A stretch of DNA of 64,000 nucleotides from Rhyacophila brunnea (taxonomy: Eukaryota; Arthropoda; Insecta; Trichoptera; Rhyacophilidae), in the NCBI GenBank assembly GCA_022495005.1, contig JAGYXB010000612.1:248001-312000 (forward strand). The letters are read 5' to 3'. Made by a program: the position numbers and the translations under genes. This document shows positions 33,140-44,634 of the stretch, in pieces. The notes under the pieces are model-generated. The model was given only the letters and a program-made list of their open reading frames with translations. It was not told the origin of the DNA and did not search any database. Every line of letters begins with the position of its first letter. The first letter of the stretch is position 1.

Positions 33140-33310
33140 AAATGTCCGATCGCAAAAAGATCATATTTATATATATATATATATATTACAGAGTGGAGAA
33201 TGTTCCAACAGATTTTTGTTTTTACAAGAAATGTATTTTAGCCGTGGGTATGTCTTGGGTGGATATGGGGTTCGAATCCCGGGTCTAGAAAAAATACATT
33301 TTATTACTGC
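33140..33310. repeat. Head-to-tail scrambled SINE S1 remnant
   Basis: 33140-33235 resembles the 3' part of SINE S1 in minus orientation (TGTCCGATC, ACAGAGTGGAG, ACAGATTTTTGTTTTTAC, AAGAAATG), interrupted by a (TA)n run. 33255-33295 then carries a plus-strand B box, GGGTTCGAATCCCGGGTCTA. The two halves have opposite orientation, so this is either two abutting insertions or a rearranged copy. Confidence 0.45.
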
Positions 33311-34079
33311 CACAAAATTTTGTACATTTATTTCTCACAGATCGTCGTTATGTTATTATATTTTTTCTTTACGTTTTTGTTTTGAAGATAATTTAAAAAC
33401 ACACTATCCTTTTCGCTAGAACTATTTCGATATTGTGTAAATAAACAAAATAATAACTGTGACCATCTTTTCTTAATGGAATTATTGTAAAGGTATGATT
33501 TTACTTATGCGATGATCACAACCGAATTGAATGTGTACAATCAAATGATACCATTTTTACTTGTCAGGAAAAATTGAATCAATGTTATTACATGACAGTG
33601 ATTGTACTAGTGCGTTTGTGAATCGCATACGATCATCGAACTTGTTTCTATGTTTTATGCATTTTACTACGCATAATGGCTGAAATATCAAAATTTGATC
33701 ATCGCAGTGGTCGTTTTTGCTTATACTATCATTGCATGGGTGCTTGAATTGTAATGCAGCTGGCTCATCGTATCGTTTCATCAATTTAATTTGCAAACGC
33801 AATGGGTAGTTCAAAAAGAAGATGCAATTCAGAGAATGATGAATACTTTATCGAGTTTGTCAGAACGAGGTCTATATTATACACATATTAATTCAGCAAA
33901 ACTAATTTAATGGTAAAATAATTTTATTTTTATATTTTTAAAAAGAAAACAGGCATCGAACCCCTTTTAATTCCAGTTTTACATGTCAATAATAGTAAAA
34001 ACAAATTACAATTAAATTACCCATATTTTCATTTCACGAAAATAAAATTAAGTTATATAAATACTATCTGTTATCGCTC
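33311..34079. other. Nothing recognised
   Basis: AT-rich; frames at 33216-33419 (+) and 33557-33814 (-) have no recognisable motif. Confidence 0.3.
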
Positions 34080-34270
34080 CATGAGTAAACCTCTAAAGCG
34101 TCGGTTAGACGCTCATACTTTACGACAAGCTTACCTCCGCAAACCGGTTTGTATCGGGAAGCCCGCGTGTATGCACGGGAAACGGAAGCACCGAAAAGCG
34201 CTGTAAAAGTTTATACCACGCAGGCAAATCGTTATACTGCGCAGGCAGGTCGCTGACGTCTAGCCGGCAC
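34080..34270. other. GC-balanced non-coding patch
   Basis: A short GC-richer block (GCGTCGGTTAGACGC, AAGCCCGCGTGTATGC) that includes a GCGTC..GACGC inverted pair at 34099-34113. No gene was recognised. Confidence 0.25.
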
Positions 34271-34628
34271 AGAATATCAGAATAATATCAGAAAAAATTT
34301 ACTTATTCATGGAATTTTATTCAAATTAATAATCTTTAATTGTATACTGTCCACTAGTCCACAATGGATCAATCTGATGTCTTCGTTGCAAAGATCCGTT
34401 GAATATTTCAGTTCAAGAATTTCAGGCATATTAGGTCAGAAGAGAAAATACTCTAAGTATATAGTTATAGTTATCATAGTTCATAATTCTAAGGAACCCA
34501 ACAAGAAATCAGACCATTGATACATGGACAATCAAAATCGTAATATCACCAATAATTCAAATGTGCTACTATTGATTTCAATCCAAAATGGTGCAGAAGT
34601 TATTAAAAAATAACTAAAATATTTTATT

Positions 34629-34800
34629 TTTTCCGACTCCGATCCTGATTTTGATTTTTACGAGAAATGGAAGTCAGCCACTCGCTCAACCTATTAGGTC
34701 CATACCCTGACACACACAAATTGAAAAACAATATGTGTACTTGCCAGACCCAGGACCCACGGCTTAATAGTCCAACGCTTAAGCCGCGCGGCCACCGTGA
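34629..34800 (-). mobile_element. SINE S1, deleted copy without B box
   Basis: The minus-strand order is as in the 14860 copy (GGTGGCCGCGCGGCTTAAGC, TCTGGCAAGTACACATATTG, GAGCGAGTGGCTGACTTCC), but the B-box segment between GGTCC and TGGGTCTGG has been removed and the distal hairpin part is mostly missing. It should be unable to drive pol III transcription. Confidence 0.7.
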
Positions 34801-37102
34801 CTGTGACTAAAATAAGACCGCAGATAAATGTAGGACAATACGCTCAGTTTGACCGGGGACAACGGCAAGAGGCCTACGGAGAGGTTGAGTGTACAGAGTT
34901 CATGACATACCTAATCAATATTCGATAGTCAATTTTACATTCTCATGTAAACAAAATATCAGCCAAACAACTAAGGAGCAGACACGGATTGACAACTATC
35001 ATTAGGTTGAGTTTCAAGAACAGATTTATGTGGCAGATACTGCTTTTAAGATGAAAGAAAGCAAACGAAAAGATTACGATACACAATAAGACTGTGATCA
35101 ATGTGTTAAAATCATTAGTGCAATGCTAAGGCAGGTACTGAAAATTTCACATGATAAGGATTATCGATTAAACAAAAAAATTGAAGCAGCGGGATGTTGA
35201 AGATCAAATTTCATTGCACAAAGTAAAACCATGCAACCTCTTATCACATTGTGAGTGAAGAAGTGACGTTGGACTTAGTTTGGCCACATGCTATGGATGC
35301 CTCAAGAGAATTTCAACCCGGCCTGCCTGTTCTTTAAGTCAACCAGAGTCCGCCATCTTGCAAAGCCTCTAAATATCATCCAGCGTGTATACCACAGACC
35401 TATGGGATGCTGGCATGATCTTGGAAAACCCAAGAAGGCTGGCCAAGCGACAGGGATTGTTGTAAGCAATATTCCTTCTCAGCAGAGAATTGAAAACTTA
35501 ATTGGTTCGCATTATTAATTTTTTTAAATAATGGCCTCATTTGTAAAATTATAATAATAAAATAGAATGACTGATTCTAGATTTAATTTATATATCTAGC
35601 AACTCTATGTCATCTCAATTCTGATTTTTTTGATGACTATAATTATAATATAATACACTGTAAAAATCAGTTGAGCCGTAATATTATTACAATTGGATTT
35701 TTTTACGCACACATGCAACATAATATTAAGAGCATTACATGGAGGCACCGCGTGGTGCATGTTTCACCTAGGAGACGGACATAGACAAAAGATGAAGAAA
35801 CTTTTACGAAATAAAATTCTCCACCCTATGGGTTTATCAGGGATGATACAACTGGGCCAAACGAATATTTGCTTTATGGTTTATATCTTGTCAGCACAGT
35901 TCAAACATGTATGATTGGGAGAGAATGCTGGTTATATTAGCAGGATGACATGGACAATCATCAACAAGCAAAAGGAATCAGAACAAACTGCCACATGCTT
36001 GAGGTATTAAACTGGAGAGCGGGTACTTTGGATAATCCAGATGGAGATAGTCGTTGGAGCAAGTCACATTCGCAGCTCTGTGATGAATGTGATGTTTTGG
36101 GGAACATTGTACATATGGGTGTTTCACAATAATAATGGATCAAATACAATTTTCATAAAATTCGATTTTTTTATTTTAGTGGCTAGATAAAACAGATTTC
36201 TATATTGTGTGTTAATATCACAATCGTAGCTTTACAATTTTTCGCATAAATGGCAATAGGTACTAGTGTTGAGAAGACATCAAATTGAATGTGAATCATG
36301 TCCATTTTGATAGTTCCTTCAGCAGTATAAAGAGGTATTTGCTAATATTAATAAAACCTGAATATACTTTATGTTTCGACTATTTAATTTAATTGATCCA
36401 TGTACTATCAAAGTATGGTATTTACAGTGAAAATATTCATGAATTTTACAAAAGGAGTTTTAACTATAGGTCCAAATATCTCAGGTGCCAATTTGATGGA
36501 CTTGATCCATAATTATTGTGAACCACCCATATAGCAGTACAATGCCCTAAATCTGAACGACACAGAGTACAGCTGCGAATTGCGGATATCTTTGAGAATG
36601 TCGACGAATTGAAAGGTGCCCTGGCGGTGGGTAAGATGGAAGAGCTTGGCAAAATTGTAAAGTTCTTTAACAGAATTGGAGTGAGGACCTGATCGGCCGA
36701 TCCCCTTCTAGAAGAGAAGAGGTGATATGACAGCGAGTCGCAGTCAAAGCCTCGGTTAAATCATAGAAAAAAAGATATTTCTATATCTGAATCAGTTACT
36801 CCCTAAAGGCAATGCTTGCTGTAAACGCCTATAGATTATGACCAGAAAACATCATTTTATCCATATGAATTACAGAGTGAAAAGGTAAAAAAAGTGTCTG
36901 TTATGGCATAAAACCATTTTATATTATTACTTATGATCATGTTCGATGTTCGGGGTCACTTTTGTTGGCAGTAGTAAAATCGTGGGAGTCAGAGGAAAAT
37001 GATATTAATGGACTCATTTAAATCCAGCATGTAATTGAAACGGACATATTTTACTTATTTGATTAACAATATGAAGTAGTATACAAAGATTAGATCACTT
37101 AC
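34801..37102. other. Probable intron of the CNOT6-like gene; no other gene recognised
   Basis: This lies downstream (minus sense) of the coding exon at 37103. Short frames at 35288-35518, 35693-35914, 35950-36132 (+) and 35961-36149, 36464-36652 (-) have no recognisable domain and no consistent splice sites. None encodes the deadenylase nuclease domain that should follow. Confidence 0.35.
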
Positions 37103-37278
37103 CTTGCAGATTGTCCAGCATGTATGTAAGCAGCTTGTGTGTGCCGTTATTCTCCCCGTAGATGGAGAAGATGTCCTTGGAGAGCGGGTTTCCGTGAAGG
37201 CCCAGGATCTGAAGGTGGAAAAGCTTGCCCAGTTCGTAAGGTAACACTCTAAGGTAGTTGTGGTGTAATAGCAACTCT
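37103..37278 (-). CDS. CNOT6: CNOT6/CNOT6L (CCR4, fly twin) deadenylase, leucine-rich-repeat exon 2
   Basis: This internal coding exon is bounded by an acceptor (pyrimidine-rich TTTTAATTTCAG) and a donor (CAAG then GTAAGT). It continues the exon at 46777-47078 in phase: the split codon AG/A restores R in QLRELLL. It encodes LLLHHNYLRVLPYEL, the third to fourth leucine-rich repeats, then LGLHGNPLSKDIFSIYGENN and LLTYMLDNLQ. In CNOT6-family proteins this segment (RVLPYELG.LFQLQ.LGL.GNPL, then LLNYMLDNL) joins the LRR domain, which binds the NOT1/CAF1 core of the CCR4-NOT complex, to the exonuclease-endonuclease-phosphatase domain. It stops one base into a codon; the next exon is not in the window. 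The gene symbol is by family, not a species assignment. Confidence 0.92.
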
Positions 37279-37354
37279 CTGAAATTAAAAGTCGAACAAA
37301 ATTATTATGTTGATATTTTATAAAATTATGATTAGTAAATGGGAAAATACTTAA

Positions 37355-38740
37355 GGGGGTACATGCTCGTCGAAGGTCAAAATTGAGTTTTTATTGTATT
37401 TTCAAACCATGATCCTGGACACTCCTTATACGTTGTAGATAATCTATTTATATAATTTTGAAGCCTTATTATCCTTTATAGTTATTTTAAACATTTGATG
37501 ACTGCATAAAGTATTTTTTGTTACATAAAATAGTATTCTTTTAAACCTCTCGCTCTAATGTTTTAGAATATAGTCATATTTCGGTACATAACTGTGCAGT
37601 GGTGTTACGATTTTTTACATTTATTAATTTTTAAACGCATTTATAAAACCATTAGCATAATTTATTATGAGATAATTTTGTAAAATATTCACGATAAAAA
37701 ATTATATTGATAATCTCTGTGATCCCAAATTTGACAAGAATTAGGCATTTTATTATTCAAAAAATCGGCAAGATTAACACATTTGAAGATAAATCTAAAG
37801 ATACTTATTATAAGCTATGTCTTTGACCATTCAGGTGTCATAAAAATCTTATGAATAATGATTGCTTTATAATAATTATTGACCTAAGAATAAGGTAGTG
37901 TTTTTTTGAAATACGCCATTTCTTTTGGCATTCCCCAGTGTTTAAGCTACAACATACGGCCGTAGCCGTAAAGTGACAAACTATAATTAAAGTAGGGAGT
38001 AAAATTATGTTAACGCGCGTGTTTGAACATGTACCTAACCAATTTTTTTTTTTATTTTTTTTTAAACGGTATATGTTCAAACACGCGCGTCAATATCATT
38101 TTACTCCTTACTTCAATTATAGTTTGTCAATTTATGGCTACGGCCCTATGTTGTAGCTTAACCACTGGGGAATGACAAAAGAAATGGCGTATTTCAAAAA
38201 AACACTACCTTATTCTTAGGTCAATAATTATTATAAAGCAATCATTATTCATAAGATGTTTATCACACTTGAATGGTCAAAGACATAACTTATAATAAAT
38301 ATCTTTAGAATTATCTTGAAATGTGTTAATCTTGCCGATTTTTTGAATAATAAAATGCCTAATTCTTGTCAAATTCGGGATCACAGAGATTATCAATATA
38401 ATTTTTTATCGTGAATATTTTACAAAAATTATCTCATAATAAATTATGCTAATAAATGCGTTTAAAAATTAATAAATGTAAAAAATCTTAACACCACTGC
38501 ACAGTTATGTACCGAAATATGACTATATTCTAAAACATTAGAGCGAGAGGTTTAAAAGAATGCTATTTTATGTAACAAAAATACTTTATGCAGTCATCAA
38601 ATGTTTAAAATAACTATAAAGGATAATAAGGCTTCAAAATTATATAAATAGATTATCTACAACGTTTAAGGAGTGTCCAGGATCATGGTTTGAAAATACA
38701 ATAAAAACTCAATTTTGACCGTCGACGAGCATGTCCCCCC
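37355..38740. mobile_element. 1.4-kb foldback element with TTAA target sites
   Basis: Two arms of about 680 bp (37355-38037 and 38068-38740) are near-perfect inverted copies around a short T/A-rich loop at about 38040-38067. The termini are GGGGGTACATGCTCGTCG and its near complement, each abutting TTAA (37351-37354 and 38741-38744). TTAA flanks fit piggyBac-like or other TTAA-targeting transposases. There is no transposase in either arm; the 80-codon frame at 37838-38080 (-) crosses the centre and is not a gene. It sits next to the exon at 37103-37278, starting 76 bp from its acceptor. Confidence 0.85.
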
Positions 38741-38744
38741 TTAA

Positions 38745-39085
38745 GAATTAAGTTACTTGTATTCTTAATAATAATAATTTATATTTTTAATATGCTATCA
38801 GCATTAATTAATTATTGGTTTACTTTTAGCGTAATATAGGATAGGCTTTTATCCCAAACATAGTATTGACACTTCGTAAGGTAATTTGGGCTCTTCTTGC
38901 AGCTCTATCGCCAATATCACCAAGGTGCAGTGAGTTAGGTTAAACCTGAAAGTAGCTTTGTATAATGCGCATAAAGGTGTTTCCATAAGTGCAGAGAAAA
39001 AATTTCAAACCTCACTGATAATAATTTGTTAAATATAGATGAGACATTTCATATCAAATCTGTACGATTATCCAGAGTGAATATC
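38745..39085. other. Intronic spacer
   Basis: AT-rich; a short GC-balanced bit at 38880-38940 has no supported coding meaning. Confidence 0.3.
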
Positions 39086-39170
39086 ATTTGGTGGCCCTCG
39101 TAGTCTAATACGAAAGGCACTGGCTTCTCACACCAAAGGTTTTTGGTTCGATTTCCGGTGAAGACACAAT
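39086..39170 (+). repeat. tRNA-like SINE head
   Basis: GGTGGCCCTCGTAGTCTAAT starts an A-box-like region and TTGGTTCGATTTCCGGTG is a B box about 50 bases later, followed by AT-rich sequence. The overall look is of a tRNA-derived SINE and not an intact tRNA. Confidence 0.4.
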
Positions 39171-40155
39171 ATATTATACAATATTATGTGATTTTGTGAT
39201 TGTTTCACTACTGTAATTGGTAAGTTGTAAATTGGCGGCATCTTTGGAATTGATGTTTAAATATTTTGTAGGTATGGTGTACATCATTTTTGTGATTAAT
39301 CATCTAAATATTCTTAAAATTATGTTTCAGTATACTTGACCGGTATGTATGTAAAATAATCAATGCGGTCTGTCCTTTTGCACGCAGTTATAGCTATTTA
39401 CATCATAATCTGAATGTTTTGGTTTCGATAAAAGTCAACCATGTTTCGAAATGGTCAATGCTTCGCTAACTGTTCAGAAGTCATTTTTGCAACTTCTGCA
39501 AACTAACAATTCATGGAATAGACTCTGCGTAAATTTAAAATTCTGTTGACATCTTGCATTTTTTGACAAAATGATGCAATGTAAAATAAAACATAGGTAA
39601 TTTAGTCATTAGCCTTAGAGACCGACAACTATTACTTGAGACACGACCTCGGTGTTAGTGTTGCGATGTGAGAATTACCAATGTATTGCGTGCTATTAGT
39701 TCTCCAAACCACTGCACCTCAAGTTTTAATTCAATTTCACTTTCAAATATTTTCAAAGATTGCAAACCTAGAATCACCTGAATTCCAAATAAGATCATAA
39801 TGCATTCATCGACAATTTTACTGAGCACATACTAGGATCAATCCATTTCAGAGGTAGCGTTCCTATATGAGGGCGTTGGTCTCTGGCCTGTTCATATGTT
39901 GAAAAACCCTCACTATCGTGCAATTAAGTTTGCTTTGTTATTATTATATCTATAAGGCGATATATTTATAATTACAATATAAATTCAAAACAGCTGAATT
40001 GCAAGAGAAATTCTATTATATTTCAAAGAGATTGAATGAAACGTAAGTATTCATTTTACAAAGGAATATAATAGTCCGTTTCAGGCAATGACATTAATAT
40101 GGACGAAGCATCTGGAAAAAAAATAACACTCACTTTTTTGTAGAGTCTGCCGAAT
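39171..40155. other. Intronic spacer, nothing recognised
   Basis: AT-rich sequence without identifiable features. Confidence 0.3.
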
Positions 40156-40160
40156 GGCAT

Positions 40161-40331
40161 AATCTGTTCTAACGCCATTACAATAAAGGTGATATTGCTA
40201 TAAATTCCCGGTGCTTTTTGTCGGGTCTGCCGAATGGTTTGGTTCGAACGGGGTCGCTCAAATTAACATTGACACTAGAAACACTGTTCTAATGCCATTA
40301 CAATAAAGGTGATATTGCTATAAATTCCCTA
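40161..40331 (+). repeat. Two direct repeats of about 50 bp, 121 bp apart
   Basis: CTGTTCTAACGCCATTACAA (40161) continues through AAAGGTGATATTGCTATAAA and TTCCC, and recurs at 40282 with one difference (AATGCC). A shorter repeated phrase, GTCTGCCGAATGG, precedes the first copy and lies between the two. This looks like a local tandem duplication of about 121 bp, partly decayed. Confidence 0.6.
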
Positions 40332-41915
40332 TGCGTGATATCGCATAATGGAAATTGCGTGACGTCTACCTATACATGTGCGAATGTCGCTATGTGCAAA
40401 TTTACTTGCTAGCTACTGTACTGAGTGCGTTGTCTATTAATAATGTCATTGGTTTCAGGTGAACAAATATGGATCAAAAATAAATCACAAAGCACAGGAG
40501 AAATCTGATTTATGTTGCAGTGTAAATTTGCACTGGGTACTTAACTTACAGGTGTTATTATTTATATTTAAAAAAAATAATAACAATAATAATACTAGAG
40601 CAAACTCATTGATGATTCATTCAATCTGAGTGAGAAATGATATTTGAGTAGATTGTCTTTTGTTCATTTTAATAAAGCAGACATTTTTAAAAAGAAATAA
40701 ACTATACTGACATTACAGGTGAACTGACCTATGCCAGGCGTATTTAAAAATATTTGTTTATTACACCAAATTGTATGGTAAATATCCAATGGCCAAACGT
40801 AGAGATGACAATGTTAAGTTAGGCTTAACTAAGACATTCTAATAATAAACATATCAGTTGTATTTCTCACTTCCACTAAGTCGCCGATTACGACGTAATG
40901 TTCAGCATAGCTTAATGTCACTTAGGCCAATATCTTTGAAATTAGAGTAGGTCAGTTCAACACCAAGGTGAGAAAATCTGGCTACATAGATGCAGACTAC
41001 AAATTATGTAAATGACAACACACACCTCAGATGCTATTAAATTGTGTGGTTTAAATACCATGTATATATATTATGTTTAATTGTATTGTTAATTATTATA
41101 ATAGTAAGTAACCAATGAATAAATTGACTACTTTAATGGTGGTAACTGCCAACTCATGGTGGAAAGACATAGTATTCGAAATAAAAGAATTTATATCATC
41201 GGTGTAACTGCAATACTGCAAAAGAACTATTTTTGAAACTGTTCAGGGAAATAAAAACTCAGGTTTGCTCTCAGAAACATACATATCAACTGCTTAACCT
41301 GCAAACTGGCTAACCGGAGAAAAAACTTAATAATTTAACAATATTTATATAAAGAGCAATTTATGCAGCGTCTATCCATATTTGCAGTTGGCTGTTTCGT
41401 GTGAAGAACGATAATGCATTTATTTATAAGTTTACGAATCTGAAATTTTGTGTGAGCATAGAAAACATGCTTTATAAGAAAATGCCATCAAAATCTCATT
41501 TTGGTGAAAAGTGCAGTTAGCTGGTTTGCAGATTATGCAGTCGATATAAGAAATATATTTTTGAAAAAATATATGTATGGAGCGGAACACATTCATTAAA
41601 TAAAAAAATAGTTTACTCAAAAATTTCATGTAATAGTATATAGAATTACGAGGAAACGAACTCGCATAGTAACAAGGTTTTTGTCGCTCCATACAATGAA
41701 TGGTTCATCCAAATAAACATTTATATACAGTTTTTTTATAATAAGTAGGTATAATGGAAGGTTTCTACAACGACATGAAAACTATTGGTCAGCAATCAAC
41801 GTTTCTAGTACTACAATGTAATAATTTAATAATGATCAGAACAATATCCCTTTGAGTGGGCGAAACTCGTCCTGATTGTTATTAAACGAATACGGATTAA
41901 GTAGAGTGCGAAAAT
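40332..41915. other. Intronic spacer, nothing recognised
   Basis: AT-rich; the frame at 41432-41692 (-) is not recognisable. Confidence 0.3.
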
Positions 41916-42027
41916 TATAAGTTGAAGTGTCATGGCCGCCATCGTGGCGCTGCGATGTATTATGAAAGGATTGTCAGTATTGTAGTTCTCGAAACGGCCA
42001 CGCTTCACGTTAAACTTGCCGCAGTCT
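41916..42027 (-). repeat. 112-bp repeat F, copy 2 (inverted)
   Basis: Reverse complement of 24855-24966 with only a few substitutions, much closer than the other dispersed repeats in the window. The minus frame at 41826-42008 runs through it and is not considered a gene. Confidence 0.65.
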
Positions 42028-43229
42028 ATTTAATTGATATTTCGACTATTGCAATTATTATTTCTATTAAACTAACAATTCTTAATATGTAATACGTAAA
42101 TCACAGGATGGAAGAGTATGTATAAATGGACGTCGATACTGTGGAGTATCTTACGATATATTTCATGACGATTGATTGTTAGATATTCACTCAACGAACC
42201 CGTAACCCACGACGCAATGCGTTATTTATCTTCGGCTCTATGATGGGTGACATAAGTCAGAATAGTGTCGATTTATTTATTGGTACAGTTTAAAATTGAT
42301 TTGAATTTCCTATCTTGCATGCATGCAAACAGACAAACAAATTATTAGTAAATTTTTTGACAAAAACACTTATTAAATAACAAAAACAAATCAATTTGAT
42401 TGACCTTTAGTGTAATAATATCATCTTGCTAATAAAACATTCAATAAACAACAAGCACTAATCTTATATTTTATGGCTTATTTTATTTAAATAAATCTTT
42501 GACCCATTAACATTATGTATTACAAATAAAATGGTAGTATCCAATCACAGTAAGATAATAAAAATGCAAACTTTACAATTGTCCCCAACAGTGGCTAGTT
42601 TTTCTCAGTTTATTAATTACAACTCTCAGGGGAACCTGTAGCTCATAGAGAATCCGCCCCGGATGATAAATAGAAACTTCGTCAGAAATGACCGGTATGA
42701 GAGAAATAAAATACCTCCCATAGACCATCAACATGTACTACTGCTTTGTGGCAGATCATGGTTGAAGAGTTAAAGCTCAATAAAACTAAATCTTAGCAGT
42801 GGGTAGCAGTGGGTAGCAGTATGTCTCGTGTCACACTGTAAAAGGTGTGGTGCAACGCAGTGCAAAACCCAATGGGAAACCACTGCCATAATATTCCCAA
42901 AAGAATCACAATGATATACAAACAAACAATAATCCAGAACTCCACAGAACTTATTCTAGAACAGTGGTTCTCATGTGTGGCCACCAGTGTTTTACAGAAT
43001 AATATTTCAAAAATTTATTTATAAAATTGGTTGAATACACATGACTTGTCTTCAATTTCTTTCCACACTCAAATGATAACTTTGCCTTTTCGGAGGATGA
43101 CAAATGAAAATTTCATCAGACTACAAACGAGATTAACACCGTTTTCAGAATTTAATTTAATTAACTGGGCTAACAAAGTAGAAGTTAGAAAGCTAGAAAA
43201 CAAATAATATCGAAGCCAGTTGACACTTA
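42028..43229. other. Intronic spacer, nothing recognised
   Basis: AT-rich; it contains a short GGGTAGCAGT tandem near 42799-42821. No gene was recognised. Confidence 0.3.
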
Positions 43230-43340
43230 GAGCCGAGCCACACCAGGCGACTCTGGTCTCGAGACCAGTCGCCGAGACCAGACCGATGCATGCAGTTATA
43301 TGGAGCATGCCACACCTGGTCGCCCAGTAGTCGCGCAAGC
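43230..43340. repeat. Palindrome-cluster repeat (CTGGTCTCGAGACCAG type)
   Basis: After AGCCGAGCCACACC comes the perfect 16-bp palindrome CTGGTCTCGAGACCAG (43253-43268), with half-motifs before and after it (CAGGCGACT, GTCGCCGAGACCAGACC) and again near 43311-43335 (CACACCTGGTCGCCCAGTAG). The architecture parallels 3609-3760 with a different core sequence. Confidence 0.5.
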
Positions 43341-43829
43341 AATAAAGTCAATGCAAATTATTATCGTCTTTTAAGAAACAACACCGCGTAAGTCCCCATT
43401 TGGCGGTTTTGAGTTTTGAATAACATTCGGTAGGTAAAAAAATCCTACACCGTGTTCCTTCTATGGAAAAATTCTTTTTAATTGTACTTCTGATTACGAA
43501 TAACTTTTTTATAATTTTTTAAGAAATATTGACAATAAATAGATTAAAATTTGAAGAATTTGTTGTTTCGTAAATGTGTTATCTCAGTAGGTACGTCTTC
43601 CTTGCGTCTCGTCTCACACTATGTAACCAATATTTTCGACGTTGAACATCGTGACATATTTAAATACTTTTAACTCCGCGTTGCAAGGAAAAAAATATAT
43701 GCCCATGATATGGTAAAAAGTTTGATTGGATTTCAATTAAAACTCAAGTTAATCCTTCGACAAATATCGAATAATAACGTGGACCGCTTTCCAACTTTGA
43801 AGTTGCTGAATATACCAGAATATAAATTT

Positions 43830-44634
43830 GAATAATATGGTAAAATTATTAAAGCTCTGAAAGACGATTTTTCACAAAGATTTGGTGACTTCCAAAAAAT
43901 TGAGACAAGTTTAGCAATAGTACGCAATCCATTTTCAATAGATATTGATAGTGTACCGCATGGCCCCCACAAGGGGGGAGCTGACAGGGCTCTAGCCTAG
44001 GGGCCCGGGCTCAGGGGGGGCCCAGCGTGGCGGGTCGACCAGATAAATGAGATAAACACACATCTTAATTTTGCTCTAATAGCAAAAAAAAGTCGCCTGC
44101 GGCGCTAACTTACTTCTAACTTATTACCATTTTAAAACATATAGTTGTTGGGACGTGTTGAGAAATACTGTGTTAAAAAATCGCTAAATTACACTGAATT
44201 TTATTTGACCTCGAACACCATTTGAAAAACAATACTGGAGAGCGTCAGACTGCCTTTAACCATAGCGATAGGTAGGGGCCCCGCCCAAGACCCTGGCTTC
44301 GGGGCCCGCGTCAATATGTGGGGGGCATGGTGTACCGACAGAGCTACAACTTAAGATTATTGATCTGCAGTGTGACACTGATTTAAGAGAACTGCATCGT
44401 CGTGAAGAAATCTCCAAATTTTACAAAGCCCTTAATTCAGACAAATTCGACCAACTTAAAGATTATGCAAGAAAAATGTTCGTTATTTTTAGATCAACCT
44501 ATATATGTGAACAAACATTTTTGATCATGAACCTCAATAAAAATTCTTTACGATCAAATATCTCCAATGCCCATTTACAAGCAGTTTTGAGAATATCAAC
44601 TACAAAATTAACACCTGAACTTAAAAAATGTTAA
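43830..44634 (+). pseudogene. hAT transposase 3' part (GTF2IRD2-like), split by a MITE, second copy
   Basis: Plus-strand codons before the MITE give KIETSLAIVRNPFSIDIDSV with an R-to-Q type change upstream. After the MITE they give TELQLKIIDLQCDTDLRELH, FYKALNSDKFDQL, FRSTYICEQTFLIMN (R for G and L for S compared with the other copy) and end LTPELKKC-stop. The changes are scattered and replace conserved residues, as expected of neutral decay. The minus frames at 43733-43972 and 44608-44793 are shadows. Confidence 0.8.
43959..44329 (+). mobile_element. MITE family A nested in the second hAT copy
   Basis: It is flanked by GTGTACCG at 43951-43958 and 44330-44337. It starts CATGGCCCCCACAAGGG and ends TATGTGGGGGGCATG. 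Within two bases it has the length of the copy at 26444-26816 and occupies the same codon of the transposase. Confidence 0.9.

Noticed and set aside
38880..38940. Short minus-strand reading LGDIGDRAARRA suggestive of a coding remnant
   Set aside because: Too short, unsupported by splice sites or flanking similarity; could be chance.
41826..42008. FNVKRGRFENYNTDN frame conserved between two repeat F copies as a possible exon
   Set aside because: The visible differences between copies change amino acids, and there are no splice sites at the repeat edges.
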